Made by a program: the position numbers and the translations under genes. 6,487 bases of DNA, from contig JAUVBO010000169.1 in assembly GCA_030591195.1 (NCBI GenBank), positions 1 through 6,487 on the forward strand. Reading direction: 5' to 3'. Source of the stretch: Pseudomonadota bacterium. Its GTDB lineage: Bacteria > Myxococcota > Polyangia > GCA-2747355 > JACKDQ01. A model generated the notes under the pieces. The model had not been told where the DNA came from. It was given only the letters and a program-made list of their open reading frames with translations, and ran no database searches. Below are positions 1-5,734 of the stretch, piece after piece (within the stretch, counting starts at the first letter, position 1; each line of letters opens with the position of its first letter).

Positions 1-174
1 AGGCTTCCGGTGGCGGCGATGGCACGGTTGCTCGGCGTGTCGCGCGACACGCTCTTCCGACTTCGCGCCCAGCAGCCTGACCCACACCTGGTGCGGGCGA
101 TCCGGCTCCAGCTCGGGTTGCGCCAGGTCGTCGCCACCGCACCCGCGGGCTCCTTCGTCAAGGGGCGAGGCTAG
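1..174 (+). CDS. C-terminal end of a helix-turn-helix protein (5' end off window)
   Basis: Frame 1 is open from the first base to a TAG at 172-174 and gives 57 residues. Residues 4-23 (VAAMARLLGVSRDTLFRLR region) have a bacterial helix-turn-helix pattern: a small-residue first helix, the LGVS turn and a recognition helix rich in Arg and Thr. This suggests DNA binding, probably a transcriptional regulator. About 34 residues follow, with a second amphipathic stretch (HLVRAIRLQLG) and a basic tail ending KGRG. The motif lies near the C terminus, so any sensor or ATPase domain would be upstream and cannot be seen; a Fis-type or transposase/resolvase HTH is also possible. It reads in the same direction as the oxidoreductase operon but is separated from it by about 500 bp, so there is no sign that it is co-transcribed with it. 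The family is not identified. Confidence 0.6.
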   Translation, partial: RLPVAAMARLLGVSRDTLFRLRAQQPDPHLVRAIRLQLGLRQVVATAPAGSFVKGRG

Positions 175-193
175 CCAACTATTGAGCGCGCGG

Positions 194-213
194 GGCGGCA
201 CCCGGTTGCTGCC
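194..213 (+). terminator. Possible weak hairpin after the HTH gene
   Basis: GGCGGCA (194-200) pairs with TGCTGCC (207-213), with one G-U pair, around a six-base loop, starting 20 bases after the TAG stop. No T-tract follows, so it is not a canonical intrinsic terminator. It may only slow polymerase or be chance pairing in G+C-rich DNA. Confidence 0.2.
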
Positions 214-255
214 ATGACTCCGCCAAGTTGCGGCTCTCGACGAAGGCCTCGGTCA

Positions 256-507
256 CCCCTGCGCCTCGCCTTCCGCAGCGCCCCGCCCCGAGTTTGAAAA
301 TCTCCGGCCTCTGCGCCTCGCCTTCCGCAGCGCCCAGCCCCGAGTTTGGAAATCTCCGGCCCCTGCGCCTCGCCTTCCGCTGCGCCCAGCCCCGAGTTTG
401 AAGATCTCCGGCCTCTACGCCTCGCCTTCCGCTGCGCCCAGCCCCGAGTTCGTAGATCTCCGGCCCCTGCGCGACGCTTTCCGCTGCGCCCAGCCCCGAG
501 TTTGAAA
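256..507. repeat. Five tandem copies of a 52-bp repeat
   Basis: The recurring blocks are GCGCCTCGCCTTCCGC, then GCGCCCAGCCCCGAGTTTG, then ATCTCCGGCC. Copies start at about 258, 310, 362, 414 and 466, exactly 52 bp apart each time. The fifth copy breaks off near 507 and also has GCGACGCTTTCC in place of GCGCCTCGCCTTCC. Copies 1-2 have CGCAGCGCC where copies 3-5 have CGCTGCGCC. The first bases of copies 2-5 alternate TCTGCG, CCTGCG, TCTACG, CCTGCG, which hints at duplication of a two-copy block. Because 52 is not a multiple of three, the reading phase changes with every copy, which argues against a protein-coding role. No spacers separate the copies, so it is not a CRISPR array. Function is unknown; it is a minisatellite-like intergenic array between the HTH gene and the oxidoreductase operon. 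Confidence 0.9.
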
Positions 508-587
508 GACCCACAGACGGTAAGGTCACGATCATCGGCGATCAACCGGGCTGCGTTTCAAGCTCTGGCGCGCTGCGTCAATCTCGG

Positions 588-593
588 TATGAT
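588..593 (+). promoter_or_regulatory. Possible -10 element (TATGAT)
   Basis: TATGAT differs from the sigma-70 consensus TATAAT at one base and lies 77 bp before the ATG at 671. The hexamer 17 bp upstream (CTGGCG, 565-570) is a poor -35 match, and there is no extended -10 TG. A nearby GG/GC pairing does not have sigma-54 spacing. It is therefore only a candidate; an activator-dependent or alternative-sigma promoter is equally possible. Confidence 0.2.
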
Positions 594-633
594 GGGGTCG
601 GCGTGATGGTGGGCAGAGGCGGACATCGCCCGG

Positions 634-662
634 CCCCCTCGAGGGGGGCAGAGCTCCCCGAG
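634..662 (+). promoter_or_regulatory. Leader palindrome with alternative pairing to the ribosome-binding region
   Basis: Bases 634-647 form a perfect 14-bp palindrome (CCCCCTCGAGGGGG). In RNA the same G run (646-648) could instead pair with CCC at 656-658 while CTCG (638-641) pairs with CGAG (659-662), reaching the edge of the AGGAG site at 661-665. The two foldings exclude each other. This could affect translation of the first operon gene, or the palindrome could be a protein-binding site. No ligand or regulator is implied by the sequence. Confidence 0.25.
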
Positions 663-670
663 GAGAGAAA

Positions 671-2170
671 ATGTACGATGTTGCGGTGATTGGCGGTGGC
701 GTCGTCGGATGCGCCATCGCCCGCGAGCTGTCGCGATTCCGCCTCCGCGTGGCCCTGCTCGAAAAGGACGCCGAGGTCGGCTTCGGCACCACCAAGACCA
801 ACAGCGGCATCATCCACGCCGGCCACCACAGCTCGGCCGAGACCCTCAAGGGCCAGCTCGACGTGCGGGGCAACGCGATGTTCGATCGCCTGCGCGAGGA
901 GCTGCACTTCGGCTTTCGCCGCATCGGCGAGCTGGTGGTGGCGCGCAGCGAGGGGGAGCTGCCCGCGCTCGAGCGGCTCGCCGTACAGGGGCGCGACAAG
1001 GGCGTGCCCGGGCTCGAGATGTGGGATCAGCAGCGCCTGCGGCGCGAGGAGCCCAACCTGAGCAAGTCGCTGGTGGCGGCCCTGCACGCGCCATCAGCCG
1101 GGGTGATCAACCCCTACGAGTTCGCCTTCGCGCTGATCGAGAGCGCGGTGCAGAACGGCGTCGACCTGATGGTCGACAGCCCGGTGGATCGCATCGACGC
1201 CGTAGAGGCCAGCGACCGCAGCGAGCGCGGCTGCAAGCACCTCGTGCTGCACGCGGCCGGCCACGAGGTGGCCACCCGCTTCGCGATCAACGCCGCCGGG
1301 ATCTTCTCCGACCGGATCGCCCGGATGGTGGGCGACGACAGCTTCTCGATCCACCCCCGCAAGGGGGAGGAGTACATGCTCGACAAGCGGCTGCAGGGCC
1401 TGGTCCGGCGGCTGGTCTTCCCGCTGCCGACGGCGAAGAGCAAGGGCATCCTGATTATCCCGACCTTCGACGGCACGATCATGGTCGGCCCCACGGCCCA
1501 GGACACCGAGGACCGCCACGACCTGTCGACCACCGACGCCGGCGCGCGGCAGGTCTTCGACTTCATCAGCCAGATCTGTGCCGCGATCTCACCCCGCGAC
1601 ACGATCACCGAGTTCGCCGGCCTGCGCGCGGTGAGCGACACCAACGACTTCATCATCGGGCCGAGCCCGGCCAACCGGGCGCTGATCAACGTCGCCGGCA
1701 TCCAGTCCCCCGGCCTCACCGCCTCGCCGGCGATCGCCGAGCTGGTCCGCGAGATCCTCGCCGCCGAGGGCCTGGCCCTCGAGCCAAAGGACGACTTCCG
1801 GCCCCACACGCCGCCGGCGCCACGCTTCGCCGGGGCGAGCCTCGACGAGCGCCGCCAGCTGATCGCCGGCGACCGACACTTTGGCCGGGTGGTCTGCCGC
1901 TGCGAGCTGATCACCGAGGCCGAGATCCGTGATGCGGTGGCGCGTGGCGCGCGGACCCTCGACGGGCTCAAGTTCCGCACCCGCGCCGGCATGGGCCGCT
2001 GCCAGGGGGGCTTCTGCTCCTCGCGCTGCATGGACCTGATCGTCGAGGCCACCGGCGCGCCCTGGCACACGGTCAGCAAGCGCGGCGGCGACTCGTGGAT
2101 CGTCACCCCGATGGAGAACCACCAGCACCCGACAAGCTCCGAGGCACTGAGCGGGACCCCGAAGGACTGA
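671..2170 (+). CDS. GlpA-type FAD-dependent oxidoreductase with C-terminal [2Fe-2S] (BFD-like) domain
   Basis: The 499-residue product resembles GlpA, the catalytic subunit of anaerobic glycerol-3-phosphate dehydrogenase, which oxidises sn-glycerol-3-phosphate to dihydroxyacetone phosphate. Residues 3-31 form the FAD-binding beta-alpha-beta fold: VIGGGVVG at 6-13 and the ribose-binding Glu31 of ALLEK. The DAO-family core runs to about 360 and includes NSGIIHAG (44-51), FAGLRAVSD (315-323) and NVAGIQSPGL (340-349). Residues 406-458 are a BFD-like domain with CxC (Cys409, Cys411) and CxxxxC (Cys444, Cys449), expected to bind a [2Fe-2S] cluster; Cys453 is extra. No signal peptide or membrane segment is seen, so it is cytoplasmic. 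The start is set by AGGAG at 661-665, five bases before the ATG. It heads a three-gene operon, with the next gene 35 bp downstream. The exact substrate is inferred; an L-2-hydroxyglutarate oxidase-like activity is the main alternative. Confidence 0.88.
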   Translation: MYDVAVIGGGVVGCAIARELSRFRLRVALLEKDAEVGFGTTKTNSGIIHAGHHSSAETLKGQLDVRGNAMFDRLREELHFGFRRIGELVVARSEGELPALERLAVQGRDKGVPGLEMWDQQRLRREEPNLSKSLVAALHAPSAGVINPYEFAFALIESAVQNGVDLMVDSPVDRIDAVEASDRSERGCKHLVLHAAGHEVATRFAINAAGIFSDRIARMVGDDSFSIHPRKGEEYMLDKRLQGLVRRLVFPLPTAKSKGILIIPTFDGTIMVGPTAQDTEDRHDLSTTDAGARQVFDFISQICAAISPRDTITEFAGLRAVSDTNDFIIGPSPANRALINVAGIQSPGLTASPAIAELVREILAAEGLALEPKDDFRPHTPPAPRFAGASLDERRQLIAGDRHFGRVVCRCELITEAEIRDAVARGARTLDGLKFRTRAGMGRCQGGFCSSRCMDLIVEATGAPWHTVSKRGGDSWIVTPMENHQHPTSSEALSGTPKD

Positions 2171-2190
2171 GCGTTCGCAGGGCGCCGCTG

Positions 2191-2195
2191 AAGGA
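2191..2195 (+). promoter_or_regulatory. Shine-Dalgarno site that fixes the start of the second oxidoreductase
   Basis: AAGGA lies ten bases before the ATG at 2206. It supports that start over an in-frame GTG at 2095 inside the upstream gene. Starting at 2206 places the FAD-binding strand (YDVVIIGGGPAG) near residue 9, as usual for this fold, whereas the upstream start would add a 37-residue Pro/Arg-rich extension encoded over the preceding gene. Confidence 0.55.
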
Positions 2196-2205
2196 ACGAG
2201 AGACG

Positions 2206-3513
2206 ATGCTCGGACGAGCCGAAGGAAACTACGACGTGGTGATCATCGGCGGTGGCCCCGCCGGGATGGCCGCCGCCCTCGGCGCCCGCGACTCGGGTGC
2301 CGGGCGGGTGCTGATCCTCGACCGCGAGCCCGAGGTGGGCGGCATCCTGCTGCAGTGCATCCACTCGGGCTTCGGGCTGCACTACTTCCGCGAGGAGCTC
2401 ACCGGTCCCGAGTACGCCGAGCGTTTCTTCAACCGGGTGATCGACCAGGACGTCGACGTCTTGCCCGACAGCTACGTCTCGGGCGTGGCGGTGGACTCGA
2501 GCGGCACCAAGATCGTGCGGACGATGAACCCCCACCACGGGCTCAAGGAGATCGAGACCCGCTCGGTGGTGCTGGCGATGGGCTGCCGCGAGCGCACCCG
2601 CGGCGCGATCCGCATCCCCGGCGCCCGGCCCGCCGGGGTGCTCACCGCCGGGCTGGCGCAGAAGTTCGTCAACATGAAGGGCTTCCTCCCCGGCCGGCGG
2701 GTGGCGATCCTCGGATCGGGTGACATCGGGCTGATCATGGCCCGGCGGCTGGTGCTCGAGGGCTGCGAGGTGGTCGGCGTCTTCGAGCTGATGCCCTACT
2801 CCAACGGGTTGACCCGCAACGTCGTCCAGTGCCTCGACGACTTCGGCATCCCGCTGCACCTGTCGACCACGGTGATCGACATCACCGGCCACGACCGGGT
2901 GCAGAAGATCACCGTCGCGCCGGTGGACCGCCGGACGCTCCAGCCGTTGCTCGACCGCGCCTGGGACGAGGTCTGCGACACCCTGCTGCTCGCGATCGGG
3001 CTGATCCCGGAGAACGAGCTCTCGGCGAGCCTGGGGATCCACCTCGACGAGCTGACCAGCGGCCCGTGGGTCTCGAGCACGATGGAGACCAGCATGCCGG
3101 GGATGTTCGCCTGCGGCAACGTGCTGCACGTCCACGATCTGGCCGACTTCGTCACCCGCGAGGCGCTGCTCGCTGGCCAGTACGCCGGCGAGTGGGCCCA
3201 GGGCGTGCGCCGCCCCCAGGACAACATCCGCCTGGTCCCGGGCGACAACGTCCGCTACTGCATCCCCCACACCCTCAGCGCCGACCGGGGCCACACGCTC
3301 TACCTGCGCTGCAAGGAGCCACAGCAGCCGTGCAAGATCCGGGTCGGCAACCTGATGGAGAAGCGGCTCAACTTCGTCGTGCCCGCGGAGATGATCATGC
3401 TCAAGATCCGGCCCGACCTGCTCGACCAGTTCCAGGGCGACGCCCTGCGGATCGACATCCTGCCGGCCGAGAAACGCCCGCGCCGGCGCGCCCGAGAGGT
3501 GGCTGATGCCTGA
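2206..3513 (+). CDS. FAD/NAD(P)-binding oxidoreductase of the DUF1667-linked type
   Basis: The 435-residue product has the two-dinucleotide-domain architecture of the pyridine nucleotide-disulfide oxidoreductase superfamily. FAD binding is shown by VVIIGGGPAG (11-20) and by the second FAD contact TSMPGMFACGNV (295-306). NAD(P) binding is shown by VAILGSGDIG (166-175) with an acidic Glu194 after the second strand. VLAMGCRERTRG (122-133) and LLQCIHSGFG (48-57) resemble segments shared with flavoproteins paired with BFD-type partners. The last 90 residues carry three more cysteines (352, 369, 376) and a basic tail (KRPRRRAR). It lacks an obvious redox-active CxxC disulfide, so it is not a thioredoxin or lipoamide reductase. 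In this operon it probably exchanges electrons between NAD(P) and the upstream [2Fe-2S] flavoprotein; that partnership is inferred. It is predicted to be cytoplasmic. The next gene starts before this one ends, an 8-bp overlap that suggests translational coupling. Confidence 0.87.
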   Translation: MLGRAEGNYDVVIIGGGPAGMAAALGARDSGAGRVLILDREPEVGGILLQCIHSGFGLHYFREELTGPEYAERFFNRVIDQDVDVLPDSYVSGVAVDSSGTKIVRTMNPHHGLKEIETRSVVLAMGCRERTRGAIRIPGARPAGVLTAGLAQKFVNMKGFLPGRRVAILGSGDIGLIMARRLVLEGCEVVGVFELMPYSNGLTRNVVQCLDDFGIPLHLSTTVIDITGHDRVQKITVAPVDRRTLQPLLDRAWDEVCDTLLLAIGLIPENELSASLGIHLDELTSGPWVSSTMETSMPGMFACGNVLHVHDLADFVTREALLAGQYAGEWAQGVRRPQDNIRLVPGDNVRYCIPHTLSADRGHTLYLRCKEPQQPCKIRVGNLMEKRLNFVVPAEMIMLKIRPDLLDQFQGDALRIDILPAEKRPRRRAREVADA

Positions 3514-3892
3514 GTCCGACGAGCAGACCAACTTCGTCTGCATCGGCTGCCCGGTGAGCTGTCCGCTGCAGCTCGAGCACCGCGGCGACGAGATCCTCGA
3601 GATCGCCGGCAACGAATGCAACCGGGGCGCCAAGTACGCCCGCCAGGAGTTCACCGACCCGCGCCGGGCCCTGTCGACCACCGTGGCGATCAGCGGCGCG
3701 CTCTGGGGCCGCGTGCCGGTCAAGACCCTGCTGCCGGTGCCGAAGGACCGGGTGATCGAGGCCGCGCGGGTGATCCACGGCGTGCGGGTCGAGGCGCCGG
3801 TCGAGCTCGGTCAGGTCCTGCTCGAGGACGTCCTCGGCGAGACGGGCAACCACGTGGTCGCCACCCGCTCGATGCCCGTCACCGACGGTTGA
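3506..3892 (+). CDS. DUF1667-domain small cysteine protein
   Basis: The 128-residue product belongs to the DUF1667 family, recognised from the N-terminal CIGCPVSC motif, ECNRG near residue 37 and the later block RVPVKTLLPVPKD. Cys12, Cys15, Cys19 and Cys38 are the only cysteines and make a likely four-ligand metal or Fe-S site; this is inferred, as the family has no settled function. Length matches the family's usual 110-130 residues. No signal peptide or membrane segment is present. GAGAGG (about 3494-3499) gives a Shine-Dalgarno site six bases before the ATG, and the start lies within the end of the upstream gene in another frame. DUF1667 genes are known to sit next to GlpA-like and FAD/NAD(P) oxidoreductase genes in anaerobes, as here, so an electron-carrier or assembly subunit of that enzyme is likely. 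Its 3' end overlaps the convergent gene by 14 bp. Confidence 0.85.
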   Translation: MPESDEQTNFVCIGCPVSCPLQLEHRGDEILEIAGNECNRGAKYARQEFTDPRRALSTTVAISGALWGRVPVKTLLPVPKDRVIEAARVIHGVRVEAPVELGQVLLEDVLGETGNHVVATRSMPVTDG

Positions 3893-5717
3893 TCAGCTCG
3901 AACAGCGCGTCCCGGGCGGCCTCGAGCTTGCCCGGCGGCTGGGCGCACTCGTAGGCCTTGGGGAACAGGGCGCGGGCGATCTTCTCGGTCCTCGGGCGGT
4001 CCCGGGCGGCGGCGAGCAGCAGGTACTCGTAGTCCTCCATGCCCTCGCGGATCATCTTCATCCGGATCGACTCCACCGGAATGTGGGTCCGCCCGCCGAT
4101 CCGTGCCGGGATGCCGGGGTAGAGGATCGTGCCGTCGCCCGAGCCGGAGAACTTGCACTGGCCGTTGTCGTCCCAGGCGGTGCGCAGCTGCTCGGTGGCG
4201 GCAAAGTAGAGCTCGCCGCTGAAGTCGAGCAGGAAGGCCTGCCACGGAAAGGCGCGGTTCTGCACCGCGCTGGCGTCGATCACCCGACTCGGCCAACCGG
4301 TGTCGCGCTCACCGGGCGAGCGCTGGCCACACGAGCCACAGCCGTGGGACATGCAGGACTGGTAGGCCCACAGTTGCCGCCCGGGCCGCGCGGCGAGCCA
4401 GCGGTCGTAGCGCGGACGCAGCAGCCCGGGGGGACCGCCGGCATAGGGGCGGTCCTCGAGATCGTTGAGCACCGGGGCGAAGATCCCGACCAGCTCGCTG
4501 ACCTGGCGCCGGCGAGCCTCCTCGATCGGGGCGGTGATGATCGTCTTGGCCAGCGGGGCCGCGCGCCGCTGGCGCCGCGCCTCCCGGGCGAGGGTCGCCC
4601 ACTGCTGGCGGTCGGTCCCCGGCTCGTCCACTGGGTAGTGCAGCAGCAGCTTGTCGAAGCCGTGGAGCCGGGCAAAGGCGGCCCAGGCCTTGAGATCCGC
4701 GTCGGCGCCGCCGTCGATCTCGACCGCCGTCACCCGGGCGCCGGGCAGCCGGGTGCGACCCCGGCCGTTGATCAACGGCAGCACGTGACGCGAGAACTCC
4801 TCGGCGTGAGCCGGCGGCGGCTGGAAGAAGACGTTGCTGATGGTGAAGCGGTGATCGAGGGCCGCGCGCAGGTACCGCTCGCGCAGCGCGTAGGCCGCCG
4901 CGGCGTTCCACTGGCGGTCGCAGGAGTCGGTGCCGGTGTGGGCCTGACAGGGCTCGGCGTAGTCCATGCCGAAGGCCGAGCGCAGGCTGGCGGTGGAGGG
5001 CAGCGTGAAGCGGCCGACCGTCAGCGCGATCTCGACCTTGCCCAGCAGCCGCTGCTCGCCATCGACCAGCGCCAGGCTGCCCTGGTAGGCGCCGGGCTTG
5101 GCGTCGCGCGGGACCAGCAGGTCGACCCAGATCGCCCGCGACTCCGCCGCGGGGACGGTGATCGGGAAGGCGTTGCGACGCTCGCCGACGTAGGTGTCGA
5201 CGTCGGGGATCAGCGGGTCGGGCCAGCGACCGGGGGCGCCCTCGGTGTTCGACGGGACCTTAACCCGGTAGTAGCCGACCCGGTAGAGTGACAGGTTGCG
5301 GGCCGGGATCTTGGCGCCCTCCGCGCCACCCGCGCCGCGCAGCGGACCGAGGGGCAGCGCCGCGATCCCGGCGGTGGCCCGGCCCTGACTGGTCAGCACC
5401 AGCTGAAAGGCCTCGAGCTCGTTGCGACCGGCCTTGAGCGCCACGCGGTGGGGCAGCCGCTGCGGCCGCTCCCGGGGACGGACCTTGCGGTTCGGGCTGA
5501 CCACGCCGTAGCGCAAGGCCGAGACCACCGGCTCGGCCCGGGACAAGCGGGCCACCAGCGCCGCGTCGGCCCGGGCGTCGAGCGCCCCGCCGCCCGGGCT
5601 GGGGCCGTCCACCGCGCCGGCCGGCGACGTGCCCCGCTTGGGACACCCGCCGAGCCAGAGCGACACGCCGAGCAGCGGAAGGAGGGCGCGGACGAGCCCT
5701 GAGACGCGATCGCGCAT
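3879..5717 (-). CDS. GH123-type (DUF4091) lipoprotein, putative glycosidase
   Basis: The 612-residue product starts with a short basic region, a hydrophobic stretch (ALLPLLGVSLWL) and a lipobox LGGC with Cys25 as the lipidated residue, so it should be a lipoprotein of the cell envelope. A Pro/Gly/Ala linker (26-60) follows. Residues about 65-235 look like a beta-sandwich N-terminal domain. Residues about 245-575 match the GH123/DUF4091 catalytic barrel, most clearly in GDGTILYPG (527-535), GGRTHIPVESIRMKMIREG (541-559) and MEDYEYLL. The Asp364-Glu365 pair in HYPVDEPG fits the acid/polariser pair of GH123 beta-N-acetylgalactosaminidases, but the substrate here is unknown. A cysteine patch SCMSHGCGSC (454-463) may form disulfides or bind metal. 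Its ATG lies 17 bp after the stop of the upstream Cys-rich gene with no clear Shine-Dalgarno, which suggests translational coupling in one transcript. Confidence 0.82.
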   Translation of the reverse strand: MRDRVSGLVRALLPLLGVSLWLGGCPKRGTSPAGAVDGPSPGGGALDARADAALVARLSRAEPVVSALRYGVVSPNRKVRPRERPQRLPHRVALKAGRNELEAFQLVLTSQGRATAGIAALPLGPLRGAGGAEGAKIPARNLSLYRVGYYRVKVPSNTEGAPGRWPDPLIPDVDTYVGERRNAFPITVPAAESRAIWVDLLVPRDAKPGAYQGSLALVDGEQRLLGKVEIALTVGRFTLPSTASLRSAFGMDYAEPCQAHTGTDSCDRQWNAAAAYALRERYLRAALDHRFTISNVFFQPPPAHAEEFSRHVLPLINGRGRTRLPGARVTAVEIDGGADADLKAWAAFARLHGFDKLLLHYPVDEPGTDRQQWATLAREARRQRRAAPLAKTIITAPIEEARRRQVSELVGIFAPVLNDLEDRPYAGGPPGLLRPRYDRWLAARPGRQLWAYQSCMSHGCGSCGQRSPGERDTGWPSRVIDASAVQNRAFPWQAFLLDFSGELYFAATEQLRTAWDDNGQCKFSGSGDGTILYPGIPARIGGRTHIPVESIRMKMIREGMEDYEYLLLAAARDRPRTEKIARALFPKAYECAQPPGKLEAARDALFELINRR

Positions 5718-5734
5718 CGCCGGTCAGTGCTGGA

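Larger units (their letters stand above)
508..670 (+). other. Leader region upstream of the oxidoreductase operon
   Basis: This stretch between the repeat array and the first operon gene has no supported gene. Together with the array it makes a gap of almost 500 bp (175-670) without a coding region. It holds a TATGAT hexamer (588-593), a G/C palindrome (634-647) and the Shine-Dalgarno sequence of the next gene (661-665). It is the only plausible place for the promoter of the three-gene operon apart from the array itself. Confidence 0.5.

Noticed and set aside
256..507. A CRISPR array as an explanation for the short repeats.
   Set aside because: The copies abut without variable spacers, the unit is 52 bp and not a conserved palindromic repeat, and no cas genes are visible.
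171..545. Two overlapping minus-strand open frames of about 120 codons covering the 52-bp array.
   Set aside because: The repeat unit has few stop triplets on the minus strand in any phase, so long frames arise automatically. The predicted proteins are the same peptides in shifting phases, with no domain and no ribosome-binding site.
2095..2205. An upstream in-frame GTG that would extend the second oxidoreductase by 37 residues.
   Set aside because: The extension overlaps the end of the preceding gene, is Pro/Arg-rich, and would move the FAD-binding strand far from the N terminus. The ATG at 2206 has its own AAGGA site.
1114..3723. An antisense open frame of 869 codons running through all three oxidoreductase genes.
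   Set aside because: The + strand encodes three recognisable families with Shine-Dalgarno sites and tight spacing. The antisense frame shows no domain and is the usual by-product of G/C-rich third positions.
3912..3935. A CCGGGC/GCCCGG hairpin as a terminator for the oxidoreductase operon.
   Set aside because: The stem is only six pairs with a 12-base loop and no T-tract, and it lies inside the coding end of the GH123 gene; such pairings are frequent in DNA this rich in G and C.
4083..5291. A 402-codon + strand open frame opposite the GH123 lipoprotein.
   Set aside because: Low-complexity Gly/Ala/Arg/Val sequence with no domain, on the opposite strand of a gene with a lipobox and clear catalytic motifs.
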